Below are positions 10,682-23,880 of a stretch of DNA of 64,000 nucleotides, piece after piece. The DNA is from Hamiltosporidium tvaerminnensis (Eukaryota; Microsporidia; Dubosqiidae): contig JAKIMF020000011.1 in the NCBI GenBank assembly GCA_022605425.2, forward strand, positions 372,001 through 436,000. The letters are read 5' to 3'. How positions within the stretch are numbered: position 1 is the first letter of the stretch; the number at the start of each line of letters is the position of its first letter. The position numbers were made by a program, and so were the translations under genes. The notes under the pieces are model-generated. The model was not told the DNA's origin, did no database searches, and saw only the letters and a list, made by a program, of their open reading frames with translations.

Positions 10682-13186
10682 ATGAAATTAAAGCAAAGGT
10701 TCAACATTTATAATCATATCCACATATATTTTAAAGAATATGTAATGAAAATATACGAATACATCGGTCTATATGTTTTTCCAAAACAAATAAGTGACAG
10801 ATCGAAAATATTAATAAATGTACAGAGAACAAATACATTGGATCTGTTGATCAAATATACCGTATTATTAACAGCGATTAATTTAGATTGTATATCATGT
10901 AATAATACAAAATATATTGATTTTTTATTTTCTGAAGATTCGTCTTGTAGTTTACATTCAAAGGATATGAATTTGTATGAATATTATGAGCGACGAATGG
11001 AAAAAGATTCTTATGTTTTATGTCATGGTATTCATTTACATGAAAATAATCAAATAAAATGTTCAATACCAGATAATGAAGTGGAGCATAGAAAGCTTCG
11101 AGTCATAAGAATGAATTACTTTGATTTAGAAAAGTATAAATTTACTTATATAGAAACTCTAATTGAAAAATCTCATGCGTCCGTTATTCCAATATATTTA
11201 AATAGAAGAATTAGGATGGAAAATTTTTTAGTATTTAAAAACAGTTTAGTATGTGAGGATTTTCATCCCATATTTTTCTTTATTAAATACACTGTTTTCT
11301 ATGAAATACTAGGACTTCTTAATCATTTAAATGGTTATAAATACGACAATATTCGAAGTATATATCGTAAGATAGTAGAATACGGCCTATTAAGACCGTT
11401 TTCTCAAGAAATTCTTGATGATAATCTGAATTTAAAATCCATTTATTTAAAAAATACTAAGAAATCATTTTACATTCTTCTTAAAGTTCTATTTGACGAG
11501 TGTGATTTTGACATTGAAATCATAAAAAACAGATTTTATATTTTGGAATTCAAAACTCTATATTGTGATGTAATCGAAACATTTGAGCACAATTCTTTAC
11601 AATTGTATCTGAAAGATATTTTTTTGGCCCTATTTGGACAGATGCTACATTTTAAACTTAAATTGTTGCTTTGGTTTTTAGATTTCTACGATGTAACTTC
11701 TGTTTCGATTCATATTAAAAATATAGATGAGGATTTTTACATGCAGAAACTAGGAACTCCATATTTAAACAAAGAATATTTATCCACTCTTAAACAAGTA
11801 AGAAGTATGAATAAAACAGAATTTGTTCCTAGTTTAATAAATTTAATTCATTTTGGTATTCAAGGACTATATTGCCCGGCAACTTACCAAAATTCTATGA
11901 TTGATTTAATCGGTCAAAATATGCGAAAAGTTAACAAAATTTTTTGTGGTGAATTAAATCTTCCTGATATCTTTCAGCCTATGATTAGAAGCTTTAAATT
12001 AATTTTACCGAATTTAAAGGAATTGTTCTTGAATGGTGTCAACTTGGATATATGTATTGCAACAGAGTTACTCGAATCAAATATAAAACACATAGAATTT
12101 CATTATTGTGATTTTGGTATTCCGGATTGTAATGAGCTGCTAAATTTTAATTCCACTGGCATATTTTTACCTAAAAAAATATCAATAACTGATTGTTATT
12201 TGTTGCCAGAAGTATTTGAAATTGTAATGAATTCCAAAAATATTTATTGTTTGGTTCTAAAACAAATAAAGAATTTGCCTGAATGTTTTGCTCATGAGTT
12301 TAGTCTCCAACCAAATCTATATGAATCCTTAAGAATTCTAAAAATGTATGAAATAAATTTTTCCGAAAAAGAATTCAATTTTATATCTAACTTCACTAAT
12401 TTACAAAAATTAGATATTAAAATTCCAAATAATAACAATGAGCCTTTATCTCTTGATAAATTCAACTTATGCTCTTTAAGTCATTCATTAGTTACACTGA
12501 AGGTTGAAGGATTTGAAAATTTTACTTTAAAAACTATTGAAACTCTTAAATATTTGCAGAACCTTTACATAAGAGACTCTACAATTATGGAATTCAATTT
12601 GTTTGATTGCTTTGAATCCAAAGAAAATTTAATTCACCTTGATCTTTTCTATACAACAATAAAAGATAAGCAAAGCTTAAATCTTTTGAGTAAATGTAAG
12701 AATTTGGCCGTATTGCGACTTACTCATTGTCTTTTAAAAGAAACCGAGTTTGGTTTTTTAGAAAATGCTAATTTTCGCGAAAATATAACAGAATTGTACC
12801 TAAAAGGCAATAAAATAAATTCATTGGTTTTACTAAAGATTTTCGAATATAGAAAAATCGAATTACTCTCTATTTCATTGAGAGAAACCCTTCAGAATGT
12901 TTTTTCAGTTTTTGAAAATTGTAAATTTATTACAACATTGAAATTTCTATTTATATATGATGGAATACTAAACGAGCAAGATTTAAAGACTATTTTTAGT
13001 TTCACTCATTTAAAATATTTGATACTAGAAAATTGTATAATTATTGAAGAATCTAGTAAGGTATTGAATCGTCTATCAGACTTGCCATCGCTAAAGCTCT
13101 TTAAGATAGCTGATTCAACAATATCTTGTTATGATAAAAACATTATACAGAGTTTTTATGAAACAGTGTTTTCAGATCGAATATAA
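10682..13186 (+). CDS. Leucine-rich repeat protein, paralogue 1
   Basis: The product has 834 residues with no enzymatic motif. Residues 1-52 are not shared with the paralogue. A hydrophobic stretch at about 53-68 (LDLLIKYTVLLTAINL) precedes CISC and could be an internal signal or membrane segment. A conserved domain at about 70-315 carries scattered Cys. From about 430 to the end there are irregular leucine-rich repeats, for example LRILKMYEINF, LQNLYIRDSTI, LIHLDLFYTTI, LAVLRLTHCLL and ITELYLKGNKI. LRR arrays bind proteins, and LRR families are expanded in several microsporidia; a surface or secreted binding role is inference. The ATG at 10682 is preferred because of the adjacent CCC motif; an alternative ATG is at 10742. 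The paralogue lies 13.5 kb downstream in the same orientation. Confidence 0.85.
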   Translation: MKLKQRFNIYNHIHIYFKEYVMKIYEYIGLYVFPKQISDRSKILINVQRTNTLDLLIKYTVLLTAINLDCISCNNTKYIDFLFSEDSSCSLHSKDMNLYEYYERRMEKDSYVLCHGIHLHENNQIKCSIPDNEVEHRKLRVIRMNYFDLEKYKFTYIETLIEKSHASVIPIYLNRRIRMENFLVFKNSLVCEDFHPIFFFIKYTVFYEILGLLNHLNGYKYDNIRSIYRKIVEYGLLRPFSQEILDDNLNLKSIYLKNTKKSFYILLKVLFDECDFDIEIIKNRFYILEFKTLYCDVIETFEHNSLQLYLKDIFLALFGQMLHFKLKLLLWFLDFYDVTSVSIHIKNIDEDFYMQKLGTPYLNKEYLSTLKQVRSMNKTEFVPSLINLIHFGIQGLYCPATYQNSMIDLIGQNMRKVNKIFCGELNLPDIFQPMIRSFKLILPNLKELFLNGVNLDICIATELLESNIKHIEFHYCDFGIPDCNELLNFNSTGIFLPKKISITDCYLLPEVFEIVMNSKNIYCLVLKQIKNLPECFAHEFSLQPNLYESLRILKMYEINFSEKEFNFISNFTNLQKLDIKIPNNNNEPLSLDKFNLCSLSHSLVTLKVEGFENFTLKTIETLKYLQNLYIRDSTIMEFNLFDCFESKENLIHLDLFYTTIKDKQSLNLLSKCKNLAVLRLTHCLLKETEFGFLENANFRENITELYLKGNKINSLVLLKIFEYRKIELLSISLRETLQNVFSVFENCKFITTLKFLFIYDGILNEQDLKTIFSFTHLKYLILENCIIIEESSKVLNRLSDLPSLKLFKIADSTISCYDKNIIQSFYETVFSDRI
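10887..11625 (+). repeat. Near-identical tract shared with LRR gene 2 (copy 1)
   Basis: About 740 bp differ from 24417-25155 at only about 18 positions (around 98 % identity by eye), and many of the differences are synonymous. On both sides the two genes diverge sharply: upstream the proteins differ almost entirely, and after KDIFL they become only moderately similar. The step edges suggest gene conversion. Confidence 0.85.
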
Positions 13187-14009
13187 TTAAAATTTTTAAA
13201 ATATTTTAAAAAGATCTAAAATACTCTACAATAATCGAAATATTGTCTAAATATGCGGGATTCATTTTATTAAAATATGGAGGGAAGATGGGGTTAACAA
13301 ATGAAATACATGTGTTTTTTAAAACGCCTTTCCTTTTACTTTTGCTTTCTTTATTATAAATATTTACAAAACTAAAAATTCAATTATAAAAACGTATTAA
13401 TTCAGCTAAAAAAATTTTAAAGTCTATAATATATTACAAATCGAATAGATTTCTATTTTTCTGGGTTCCTGTGTCTTCTAGTTGTATTTTTATATATTTT
13501 CTGTTATTTTAAAACAAATTTAATATTCTGTTTCGTTATATGGTTTTTGGAATTCCAAGATTTGCGCAACAGTTTGAAAAGATACAAAAAATAAAACATT
13601 TTTTTACTAAAAGTCTTAAATTTTTACTGTGTTACATTTTGGTTGGTCAATTATGTATAGAATCTTAAAATATTATACTTCAAAAATATTTTGAAAAATA
13701 ATTTTTATATCGTTCAAATCCCTTAAATCTTATACAAATGAACCTGCGAAAAATCGGAAAGTATTTTAGAAATTAAATACAAGTATTTGTATTCAATCAA
13801 GAATTGATTTTCCTAAAAAATCGGAGAAATAATGATAGGAATGATTTCCGTTATTTTTTATAAAGATTTTAAAATGATAGTTGTAACGAGGTATGGGAGT
13901 TGTTACGTTGCCATTATAAAAAAATTGCCTTAACAAACAGAAACTACAGTAGCATGCAATTATCTGCAGCAATAGATTATGTAAATATATGTGGTAAGTT
14001 TAAAAATAG
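13187..14009. other. AT-rich spacer, no gene recognised
   Basis: No supported coding sequence. The short frame at 13900-14097 overlaps the repeat relic that follows and is not considered a gene. Confidence 0.5.
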
Positions 14010-14175
14010 GTGGATCGATGATAACCACATTAAAAACTATCTGTTTGTCAACGAGTGTCTAGAATTTATGAGAAAATCAGTGTCGGAATTTAGTTGAGTT
14101 TAAACCACACTGGATCTATAGACCCATCTCCTATAATTCTAAGTTTCAACAGATATGAAGAATGGAATAAGTAAG
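14010..14175 (+). mobile_element. Decayed 5' fragment of the SINE-like family (relic E2)
   Basis: GTGGATCGATGATAACCACA at about 14010 matches the 5' end of full-length copy C. The match continues for about 120 nt, including the AAACCACACTGGATCTATAG block, which corresponds to AACCACACTACATCTTCGG in copy C. Relic E1 at 4770 is a closer relative. Divergence is high and no 3' part is recognisable. Confidence 0.55.
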
Positions 14176-15128
14176 TAAATTTAGAAATGAGTACACTCGC
14201 AAAAGAATTATAAAAACCGATTACCCTTCTATAAATTTTGCTTATAATAGAAGCGTTTATATAAATGATTTTAACAACATTCCCATGACTCGACGTAATC
14301 TCTTTGACTCGCTTTTTGACAACGAAATATATATTTAAATTAATTTCATACGCTAAATGGTATATTTATAGTTAAAAACATGTGATTAAAGTAAAAAAAA
14401 ACATCCATATTTAATGAAGGAGGTTAAAAGAATGAACAAATTCAAGTTAATTTTTTTATTATCCTAAATTCATTTTAGAAATTTTTTCTTATTTTTTGTA
14501 GTTTGTAATCTATTCTATAAGTTTTTTATTTTATGACATATTTTAACATCTTATTTCTATAATTTTAAATTCTTATGTATATTATTTCTATAAGTCTAAT
14601 CTATTCCCCGCTAAATTTTTTAAACTGCATTTTTTGTAAAAAACAAACAAATACATTTTTTATAACTTAGTTTCATCTACTTAGCATACAGAAAATTTCA
14701 GTTTTGCTTTATCATTAATTAGTGGTAAAGAAATATAAAGTAAACAGAATAAGAGAGAATGTTTTGAAATACGATAATAACCACCATTTTACAATCGAAT
14801 AGTAAAAAAACGGTAAAAATGGTTTTAAGTTAGCAAAATTAATATAAAATTCCGAAACTTTTTATCGTCTTGTTTAAAATAGCAAATGGTTTTTTCCTAC
14901 ACGTTTCTTTTTTTTTTCTTAAATTTTTATATTCCTGTTTATATTCGTTTATTTCTCTATGCGAATCACTGACAATAAAAATAAAGTAAAATTCTTTCGG
15001 TCTTTAATAGGGGTTAAGCTCTAAACGCTTATATACTATAAAGTTCAAATTAAATTCAATAAAATATTATTTCGATTTACGACAAGATAAAAACAACAAA
15101 GTGTAACAAGGCATTCAAGCAAAGAAAA
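14176..15128. other. AT-rich spacer, no gene recognised
   Basis: No open frame of note and no repeat that I can match elsewhere in the window. Confidence 0.5.
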
Positions 15129-15800
15129 AATTTATTTAAACTAAGCACATCTCTGTAAATCAGTGACATGTCTTATATTGCCTTCATGACATTGAATAAA
15201 TTCAAGGTTAGTCTAAATATAGCCTTCACACAACATGGGTTCCATAAGATACCCAAAGCCAAAAAGCAGTTCATCTAAAAAGGCGTAAAATTTTAATAAA
15301 TTGGCGAACTCGTTTCCCAGATTCGTTAAGGTTCGTTGTAAGTAGTTAAATCTTGGGTCGGAATCCATATCGGATCCTTCGATATATATAGCTCCTCATT
15401 TACACTATACCTTCCGAGCCGACAGACTTCCGATAAAAATATATCTCGACAACTTACAAAAAATCTAACTAGACATTCAATGTTGTATTAACTGGTATAG
15501 CCTGCTGGTTAGTATTTACGCGCTTTATTTGATTTGTTTTTGTATCTTCCATACCCAGGTCTCCTACCCAGACTGAGCAAAACTTGGTTCTATGCTTTTA
15601 CTTGGAATTACCTTCGGGTTCGATTGAGGCCTATAACTAAGTTCTATAAAAAAATACACATTAAATTTTTAGAAAAAGTTTTAATGTTTCCTGAAACCTT
15701 TCTATTATTTCATAACAAATTCCTAAGAAACAATAGAAGATTTTGTGTAGTTTATATTTGTCTAAAAATATAAACAAGGATTTAATAAATTTATTATCCC
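15129..15800 (-). mobile_element. Old, decayed copy D of the SINE-like family
   Basis: Read against copy C in the same orientation, matches run in order across the whole element: CACATCT and TTCATGACATT near 15150-15190, TTCATCTA and GGCG near 15270-15305, TTCGTTAAGG near 15325, ACTTCC and ATATAT near 15430-15445, CTAGACATTCAATG near 15470, GGTATAGCCTGCT near 15493, CCAGACTGAGCAAAACTTGG near 15565, then CATGCTTTTAC-like and AGAAAAAGTTTT blocks to about 15690. Similarity fades by about 15800. By eye about two thirds to 70 % of bases match, so this insertion is far older than A, B and C. Confidence 0.7.
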
Positions 15801-18800
15801 AATTTATGTTCAAGGTGATTTTTTTTAAACAGCTATCTTCTCTATTCTGTTCATGTAAGAAAAACACGAAATATTCTATTGCAAAAAAAAATAAATTGGA
15901 TTAAATACCATTTATGGAACTCCTGAAAATTATTCTTGTTTTTCCTTTACAGTTACTACTTCAGGATTGTGAAAGAGTCTTTATCCCGCGGTAGCAGGTC
16001 GGTGATTACCTGGATATGACTCGCTAAGTATTTTTTCTGTAGAGTAGATGTTTTTTAGATAAGGAATCAAATTAATAAATTTTATCTTAATTAAAGGGAA
16101 TTAACAATTATAAAAATCTCTTTAATTTGTAAGTCAAAGAAATTTTAATGTTATCAACTTTGTTTTTTATTCTTTGATCATATTTTATACTAAAAACAAA
16201 ACGGAAGTTACAAAAAATAATTGAAATGTTTTATATTTAATCGGATTAAGGGCTGAGATTTGTCACGAATGATTTCTTGAAATGTGGACCTACTTTATTA
16301 TTAGAAATTATGAATAACTGCCACAAATGCTTATATGTTATTTGATTATTTTTTGTTATTTTATTCAAACTAGCAATTCTTCACATAATGTGGTAGTGCC
16401 GAAAGCGAAAAACCCCTCGAAAAATTAATGAAAATAATTGAATCGTTGATGAAACTCTTTAAAATTCATGTAATTATAGATTCGACTCCTATATTTGTTA
16501 ATATCCCTACATTGCTATTTATTAATCCTAATTTACGTTACAAGGTAAGGTTTTAAATCTGCCTTTAAACGATCAAGAAAAAACCAAATTTTATTAACAA
16601 TAAATAAAATTAAAAAAAGTGAGAATCATAATATATTTATAATATCTATGATTTCTATGAAAAAGTGAATTAGAAATGTTAATTTTTTCTACAAAATATT
16701 TTGCTGGGACTAAAACGTGTGTAAAATTTCGTTTATTTGTGAAAAAAACAAGGCAAGTGTTCCATGAAACTATTCAATATAAATGTATAATTCAGGCAGC
16801 ATCTAACTTTTGACTTTTGAATTTTCTTCATTATTACTTTTTTGATTAAATCCAAAATACAACTAACATTGCCATTATTGCTTAATAACTAGGATTTTTA
16901 TTCATTTGATGTAAAAATATTTTGAAGACTTTCCTAGCTTTAAAAGGCTCTGGCAAATTTTTAACGCTGAGCTATCAAACAACAGAATATTGTGGCAACA
17001 TTTTCTTCGATTTCTTTGCGGTACTCACAGACTTATTGAGGATACAAGGCTGGGATTTAAATGTGTTAAAGCGAATATTTATGTTTCAAGACTTTCAGGA
17101 GTTTAAACATTTCACACAAAATGGATTTTTTTGGATAATATGATGTATAATAGAGTGTTTTGTGAAATTGTCATTTTTTAAGCTTTTTATTGCAGAGCAA
17201 CAAATAATTTATATTTTTCCCGATCTAATGTATACTTTCAAATTTTTCGTTAAAAGATTGTTTCTTTATAATATATTTCTCGAATTCCTAAAAATATTTT
17301 TTTTTACTAGTCGTCCAGGTAATATTAAGAAAATTTATAAGCTCGTCATATACTTTCGAATTTAGATTAATTAATTAATAAAATCATAATTTGAACTATA
17401 TTAGAAATTTATTCCGAGTCATTCTCGACCAAATAAAACAAGTAAAGTCGATTGTCTATTCAGAAACATTTATTAAATGTTTTCTTGTATCACACTCTTT
17501 TTGCAACTGTTTGGGCAGCTCATATGATGTTTCAAACGAAACCAAATTCGATGTCAGTGTCCAAAGCTTTGGAAATGATAAAACTTTAATTACTGGGCAG
17601 TCTGGACAATTTACATTGGTTTTCTAGAAAATAATCCCATATCAAACAGATTCAATTGCTCTTCCTGCCTAGAATTATTTTATTTAAACATTGACTTGAG
17701 TTGAGATACATTTGAAAGTCATATATTTTCTGATCGAAAACTTCCAGTATATTTCAAGTAATTTTGAGAGCGTTCCACACCTTACTGACTTTTTATATCG
17801 TAAGTTCAGAAATGACGTGTTTTGTGCGGAAAATCTACATATTATCATATTGATCGGCTCAAAGACAAAGTAAAACAACCATATTTTCCACCAAACCTTC
17901 TGATATTATTATCTATTATTTCTTAAACGTCTATATTCATATTTCTTCAAAATTCATGGAAAAAATTCAAATAAAAAAACGCAATCTTAACTTTGAGTAA
18001 AAAAAATTCGTTACTTCAAGTTTAAAATCAACTAATAAAAAAAACTAAAAGTTATAAAAGCCAAGATATTTTAATTTTCTATATAAAACGTTAGAAGGTA
18101 TCATGTTTGGATAAAATTAACATAACATGACTATATATATTTAAACTAACGATTAAAAGCAATTAATATAATTATTAAAAGCACAATGGCATGGTTTTTA
18201 TTTATCTTGAACACAACCAACATACTTTGTTATTTTCAAGACGTTTGAACGAATACCGAAAAAAATATGCTCGAATTCGAACTAGAGAAGTTATTCACTA
18301 TCTTTGTGTCAAAACCAGTTCTTATTGATAAATTTGCCATCCATGGTTGAAATAGCCCGGTAGAATCCGTTTATAGATGGTATTGGTGCTTAATAATCAA
18401 GTGTTGGCGGAATTTTGCGATTTTATATACCACAATTACTTTTACATTAAAATATACGAATAAAAATATGTTTTGTTTCGAATGTTAGTCGAGGTAAATA
18501 GCAAAAGTATAAATGAAAAAATGGTTCGACATCGAAGCCCATTATATCCTTTGACTTTAATGATATGATTCAGAACAAAGTTTTCAAAATTTTTTTCCTA
18601 CAATTGAAATTATACTCATCGTTGTAATTATTTCTTATTTTTTTAAAAAAATGTTTATTATTAAAAACAACGCTAGGATACGTTTTATCTTTCAAAACTT
18701 CTTTATGAGACTCGAAATCAATTATTCGCAAATATCAATAATTAATATAGCAGAAACACCTTTACCTCAGAAAAAGGGCGCTGTGGCCTGTTCTCTTCAC

Positions 18801-21660
18801 CCCATATCTAAGTATATATGGCTCGCAGACCAAAAACCTCGGAGGTACTTGGTATAAATGAAGCGATGCTTTATTTATCGTACTAGTTTACATTTTTAAA
18901 ACTTTTTATTAACATGTTTTTCTTTCATTTTTATTTTTCACGGGATTTCTTTGTTACATTGTTGCATTGCGAAAAATAAAAAAAGAACAAAAATATCAAT
19001 TATCAAAAATTAATAAAATAAAGAATTGAAACTAACAGAAGAGTCTACATATATAAATGGATCAAATATATTGTTCTTATGCCGTTAGGAACATTTCTCT
19101 GTGGTTTTATATACGAAATGGTTTTGTCATTTTTTATTTGTGTTTTGTGTAGATAAATTGAGCGATAGGGTTTATGAGAAATATGAAACAATATGAGCGT
19201 ATTAAGAGAAATTTTCTAAATGATTTTTTTCTTGTCATTAAAGAATATTATGTCAAATACTATTTATGTTCCAAATAAAATATCCATTTCGGGCAAAGAA
19301 CTTGGATTTTTGTATTTTCTAAGCTTAAAAACATAATTAAAGAATTATTTACAAAAATTCGAATTTCTAATGTCGAATTTATAGAAACAAGTTGGGCTTT
19401 CGGACGTTAAGTATATAGGAAGCCTTAGGATGAAATCAATACGTTGATTCCTTTTTAAGCGAGGTTGCGAATAAACTAAAGAGTAATACGACAGATTTTA
19501 ATACATTTGGATACTCAACTTCAAAATAGACACTAATTTATGTAATTGGAATATAAAGCACCTGATATGAAGCGAAATATTTGCAGCGATGAACTTTTAT
19601 AGGCTAAAGCTGTGTTTGTTTTAAGGGTAGAAGAATATACATGTTCTTCATGAAAAAAATAAAAATTTATTCACTTTACAATACATCTCGCAACCATCTA
19701 CTTGCTTTATGTTATAAGTATATGTTTACTTTCGCAAATATGTTTTTTGTCTGCAACAATTAAAGATATTTAACTTAGCAGGTATCAAGCTTCAAAATAT
19801 AGAATTATAATAAGATTTCTTTAACACGCAAAAAGATTTGTTACATTAAAACATATTTCGAAATATAAAACAACTAAACGATCAGAAAAGATAACTAACT
19901 AAATATATGACAAAATAGAAAATATAAAGGAATCAGGGGTTATATAATATTCAAACAACAAGAGATTTTAGTTTTTTGACTCTCGGATATACTTAAAATT
20001 AGATATTAGGCATTTCAATTGAAAGCTTTTGAAACATCTAAAATCGAACAATATTCGGAATGAAAGAAAATCTGAAATATTGCAATCCGTAAATAGAAAG
20101 ACGCGCATTTGGATATTCGAATAGAAAATTTAGGAAAATCTTCAATCTACGAAATAATATTGTGAATAAATACAATTTAGTCTCACTACATGTTTGATAT
20201 AAAACCTAGAAAGAATTGAAATTGTTATTCGGAGAAATTTCGTAAATATGTACATATCGATATGAATGATATTTGAAAGCAAACATATTGACAAATGCGG
20301 TGAAAATCTAAGATATTATTTCTTAAACTTAATAATAATTTAATCAAACCTAGTGAGGTTAAAATATTTGGTAAATGAGATTTTCTTAAATGCTTCAACC
20401 CGAGAAATTAAGTAAGAATTTCTATGCCGGAAACTTCATTTCGTTATATTTTGGATGTAGTTTTATATGATTTCTTATAAGATGACCTTAAACTTATAGT
20501 TGTAAAATATAATATTTTTAGACTAAGAAGTATCGCTATTTTATTAAAAATGAGTATTTTATAGAATCAATGTACACAAAAAAACGTTTAAATCGAATTG
20601 TTTACGCGACCAAGAAGTCAGATATGAGAACTAATATTAACTTTATGATAGCGATGGCACCATAAAATATCCTATATTGAGCCCGAAAACATACAAAAAC
20701 ACACTTATTTTGGATACTTACGAAGATGTTCAAAATTTGTTGACCTTTCAATGATATTTTTGAATCCCTTTTGAAACGAAACTCACGATTAAATCAAATT
20801 TGAAAAGTAAAAAATATTAAAATTAAATAGCATATTTGAGAAGGTGATTACTATATGAAAAATAGAGAAAATATATAAAACCAATGCCTGATTTTGTGCT
20901 ATCCTACTCTCTTCGGGGAAAATCTGGAATAAAGTTGGAGGACTGAGCGAAGTTACACAAACTTATCTCGCAAAATGTATTGTAACGAAACCGAAAATAA
21001 ACTACAAAATGCATAAAGCAAAAATTTAAAAGAAATATAAGCCCGAAAAAAACACTATAAGCAATATAAAACATTGAATGGCGGTCTCTCTCGAGCAAGA
21101 GCACCGTCTTATCTTACTCAGGAACTTGAAAAAAATAATATAAATAACGTTGCGCTGCGAAAGCATTGATGGAAGCAAGTCAACATTTTGTAAACAAAAG
21201 AATGCTCTGTTTTATACAGTATAAATATGATTTATTGATTTGAAACAGTCTTTACGGGCAAAACAAATATATTTCAGGGTGAAACTATAGACCTTTAAAC
21301 AAGAGAATATGTTAAATTATGAAAAAAGATAGATTTTTTAGCACTGCCATGGTATGTGGACATGACCAAAAGCAGAATTAAACAATGATTCAAAGGAATG
21401 ATTTCATGGCAGGTCTAAGTATATTTGGAAATTTATCTCAATGTGTTATAAAAATTATGTAAAAATCTTAACCTAAAAATATGAAAGAAACATACACCCG
21501 ACTCAAAATAAAAAGTTAAAGTTATATTTGAATCTCGTAGTAATTATGTAAGATAACCTGGTTTTAGACTAAGCAAACATATGACCGTTTCGGTGTGGAT
21601 TTCCATATAAGCAAGTACACAAATACACTTGGCACTACTACCCATAGGAAAAGCCTATAT
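15801..21660. other. Long AT-rich spacer, no gene recognised
   Basis: Nearly 6 kb without a supportable gene. The frames at 16922-17143, 17162-17365, 17391-17627 and 18651-18857 are consecutive short plus-strand frames, but I recognise no domain in them. Two less AT-rich islands, 15975-16030 and 18770-18850, resemble decayed repeats or RNA genes but could not be matched to anything. Confidence 0.4.
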
Positions 21661-21699
21661 TCTAACTGACAATAAAATTATAGATTATAGGCATGTGAC

Positions 21700-23880
21700 A
21701 AGTTGTAGAAATGCGCGCAGCAATAGAAATGCAGATATATAAAGTGATTTTTTTAAGTAAGAGTAAAATTTTGACAACATTTAGCGATATTGAAGACAAT
21801 TGGAAATGCAAATCACAAGGACATAATCTGATAGATTTTCGAACAGGATATATAGAAAATTTGCTAATTTTTGAATCTATATTCGGCGAAATACTTGTAC
21901 ATGGCAGAAAATATATAATAAAAGGCGGGTAGTATTGGCGAATCAATCAAACAAACATCGGATGCATTACTAAGATACAAGAAATATGAAACGAAGAGAC
22001 CTTATATGACCATGAATGCGTGGAATAATAATGGTAAGAAAAAAACCGAAAACAAAACGCAAGGTTCTAGCTTAACAAGGACTAAACCCTGATATATTTA
22101 AGAAAAAATAAAGACCATGAGATTAATGTAAGACTCGAAAAATATAAAACATCAGAGACAAAGTGGTTTTTAAAATGTACGTAATGATAAAGACTTAGAG
22201 TATAATTTAAACACCTTTAATTTCAAGGTAGAAATCACAGACGGATACTTACTTAGGTAATTAAGAAAGATGTTGTTGGATAGGCTAAGTATCCGAATAT
22301 CCTTCAAATTCCAAAATCAAATATAAACTAGAATAAAAAGAAGAGAAACGTTTATGAAAGAAATAATGATCTTATTGAAGAGAAAGAAACAGCTACGTCA
22401 GAAGCAACACATGCAAAGACACCAAATAGCAGAATGAGTCAAAATAATCTTATGCGCCTGGTGAATATTGGATCACAGAGGAGAACGTATAATTTTAAGA
22501 AAATATTATGAGATAAACGTCAATAACTCTTCAAACATATATTGGTATAAAAAAATAGACTTAATGAATCAGGTGTAAATCCAATATCTTTTTTCATAAA
22601 AACGAGTAAGCGACATGGCTCTAACTATATAGGAATATCTCCTGTGCCAAACGGTTACATATTTTTTAGAAATCTGCAAAATAATAAATCCATTCACATA
22701 AAGGGCGTTTAAATATCTTCAATGCGGATTCAGAAGAGGCAGATCTATAGATCTAAATCTTTTATTAGGATGGTTCTCGTAATATGCTAAGAACATGATA
22801 TTTCGACAAATCATTTTTTTGAACACTGAAGCAAGCACAGAAAGCATTTTCTGGAAATTATTTTATAAAACAAGCGAAAACTTGATAAATCTCATAAAAT
22901 TATTAGTTTCATTAAACGACTTTGATAGAAAAAAAATATGGTCAACAAGTAATGTAGCCACTAATTTTCGTATTAATATCGAGCCAAGACAAAGCGATTC
23001 AATATCTCTAAAAGTATTCTATCTAATTTAGATACAATGATACGTCAGTTGGCAAAAAATAAAGGTTATACAAATCTAACTACATCACACGATACGTAGA
23101 ATATTCAGAAGACTTAGATGTACCAGGAAGGAATGCAGAAGATATTGAATTCACTTTTAAAGCAGTTGCGGCGAAATAAAAAACACACGAACTTAAGATA
23201 ATTAAAAGCAAGAAAAAATATATGGTAATGTTTTAAAAATAGGACCGCTTGGGAAATGCTTTAAAAATCAATTGATGTATAGTTAAAAGAGTATCGAGCT
23301 CTAAACACCAGGGATCACTTATGCAAGTAGATAATGAAAATTCTCTTGTGCTTAAAGCCTAATATAATAGGAAATAGGATTCATCTAACTATTCGACACA
23401 TACTAAAGTCAAATCTATAAAATCTACATGCGAAAATGAAAATATCTAGGACAATTATAAGATTTACTGGGCGTATGCTTCCAAACATTGGTGATGATTC
23501 AAATATACGGGGCCTTGCAAAAGATAGTAGGAAAATATAGGGACCAATATTGAAAATAAAATGTGGGGAATATGAGCAAAACCTGAAATATATGATCCAT
23601 TAAGAAGCTAATTTAGGCCCCCACTAGTGAAACAAAGTGACTTTGATTGCTTTGGCACGCAAACAGATGTTTGGTGTGCGCTGGTAGGAAAATTTTTAGA
23701 TCTGCTCTTGAAAGTAAGAGAAGACAGGTGAACCGAAACAAGATGCTTTGATCAATGGAAAAAAAATCAAAGAAAACCAAATTTATTGACTTAATAAATT
23801 CTGTGCGCAATAGAGACGAACCAAGAAAGATCTTTAAAGAAACCAGCGATTTATAAAAGGACTGTAGCGCCTCTTTGTTA
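21700..23880 (+). pseudogene. Decayed non-LTR (LINE-type) retrotransposon with reverse transcriptase remnants
   Basis: Reverse-transcriptase motifs appear in order in shifting plus-strand frames. YIGISPVPNGYIFFRNLQN (from about 22630) resembles the region before the fingers motif. CGFRRGRSIDLNLLLG (22723-22770) matches the common QCGFRxGRSTxDxxxxL block. EPRQSDSISLKVFYLI (about 22981-23028) matches the GxxQGDSISPxLFxLF block. VEYSEDLDVP (about 23096-23125) corresponds to the catalytic YADD region with the first Asp changed. SSSKHQGSLMQVDNE (about 23295-23340) resembles the YKYLG region. There are many stops and frameshifts, so it is long dead. The 5' limit is uncertain; the frame at 21711-21932 may be part of it. 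A LINE of this kind could once have mobilised the SINE-like family (inference). Confidence 0.7.

Noticed and set aside
10878-11066. Antisense frame repeated at 24408-24596
   Set aside because: Its conservation is fully explained by the near-identical sense tract of the LRR genes.
13900-14097. 65-codon frame containing DNHIKNYLFVNEC
   Set aside because: Its second half is the relic of the SINE-like 5' end, and the homologous stretch in copy C has stops in this frame.
16922-17627. Chain of three consecutive plus-strand frames as a split gene
   Set aside because: The translations are Phe/Ile/Leu-rich without any recognisable domain, and frame lengths are what AT-rich random DNA gives.
18760-18860. 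Possible tRNA or structured RNA island
   Set aside because: No cloverleaf with a T-loop consensus could be drawn on either strand.
21662-21946. 94-codon minus-strand frame
   Set aside because: It is antisense to a plus-strand frame that is probably part of the decayed LINE, and neither has independent support.
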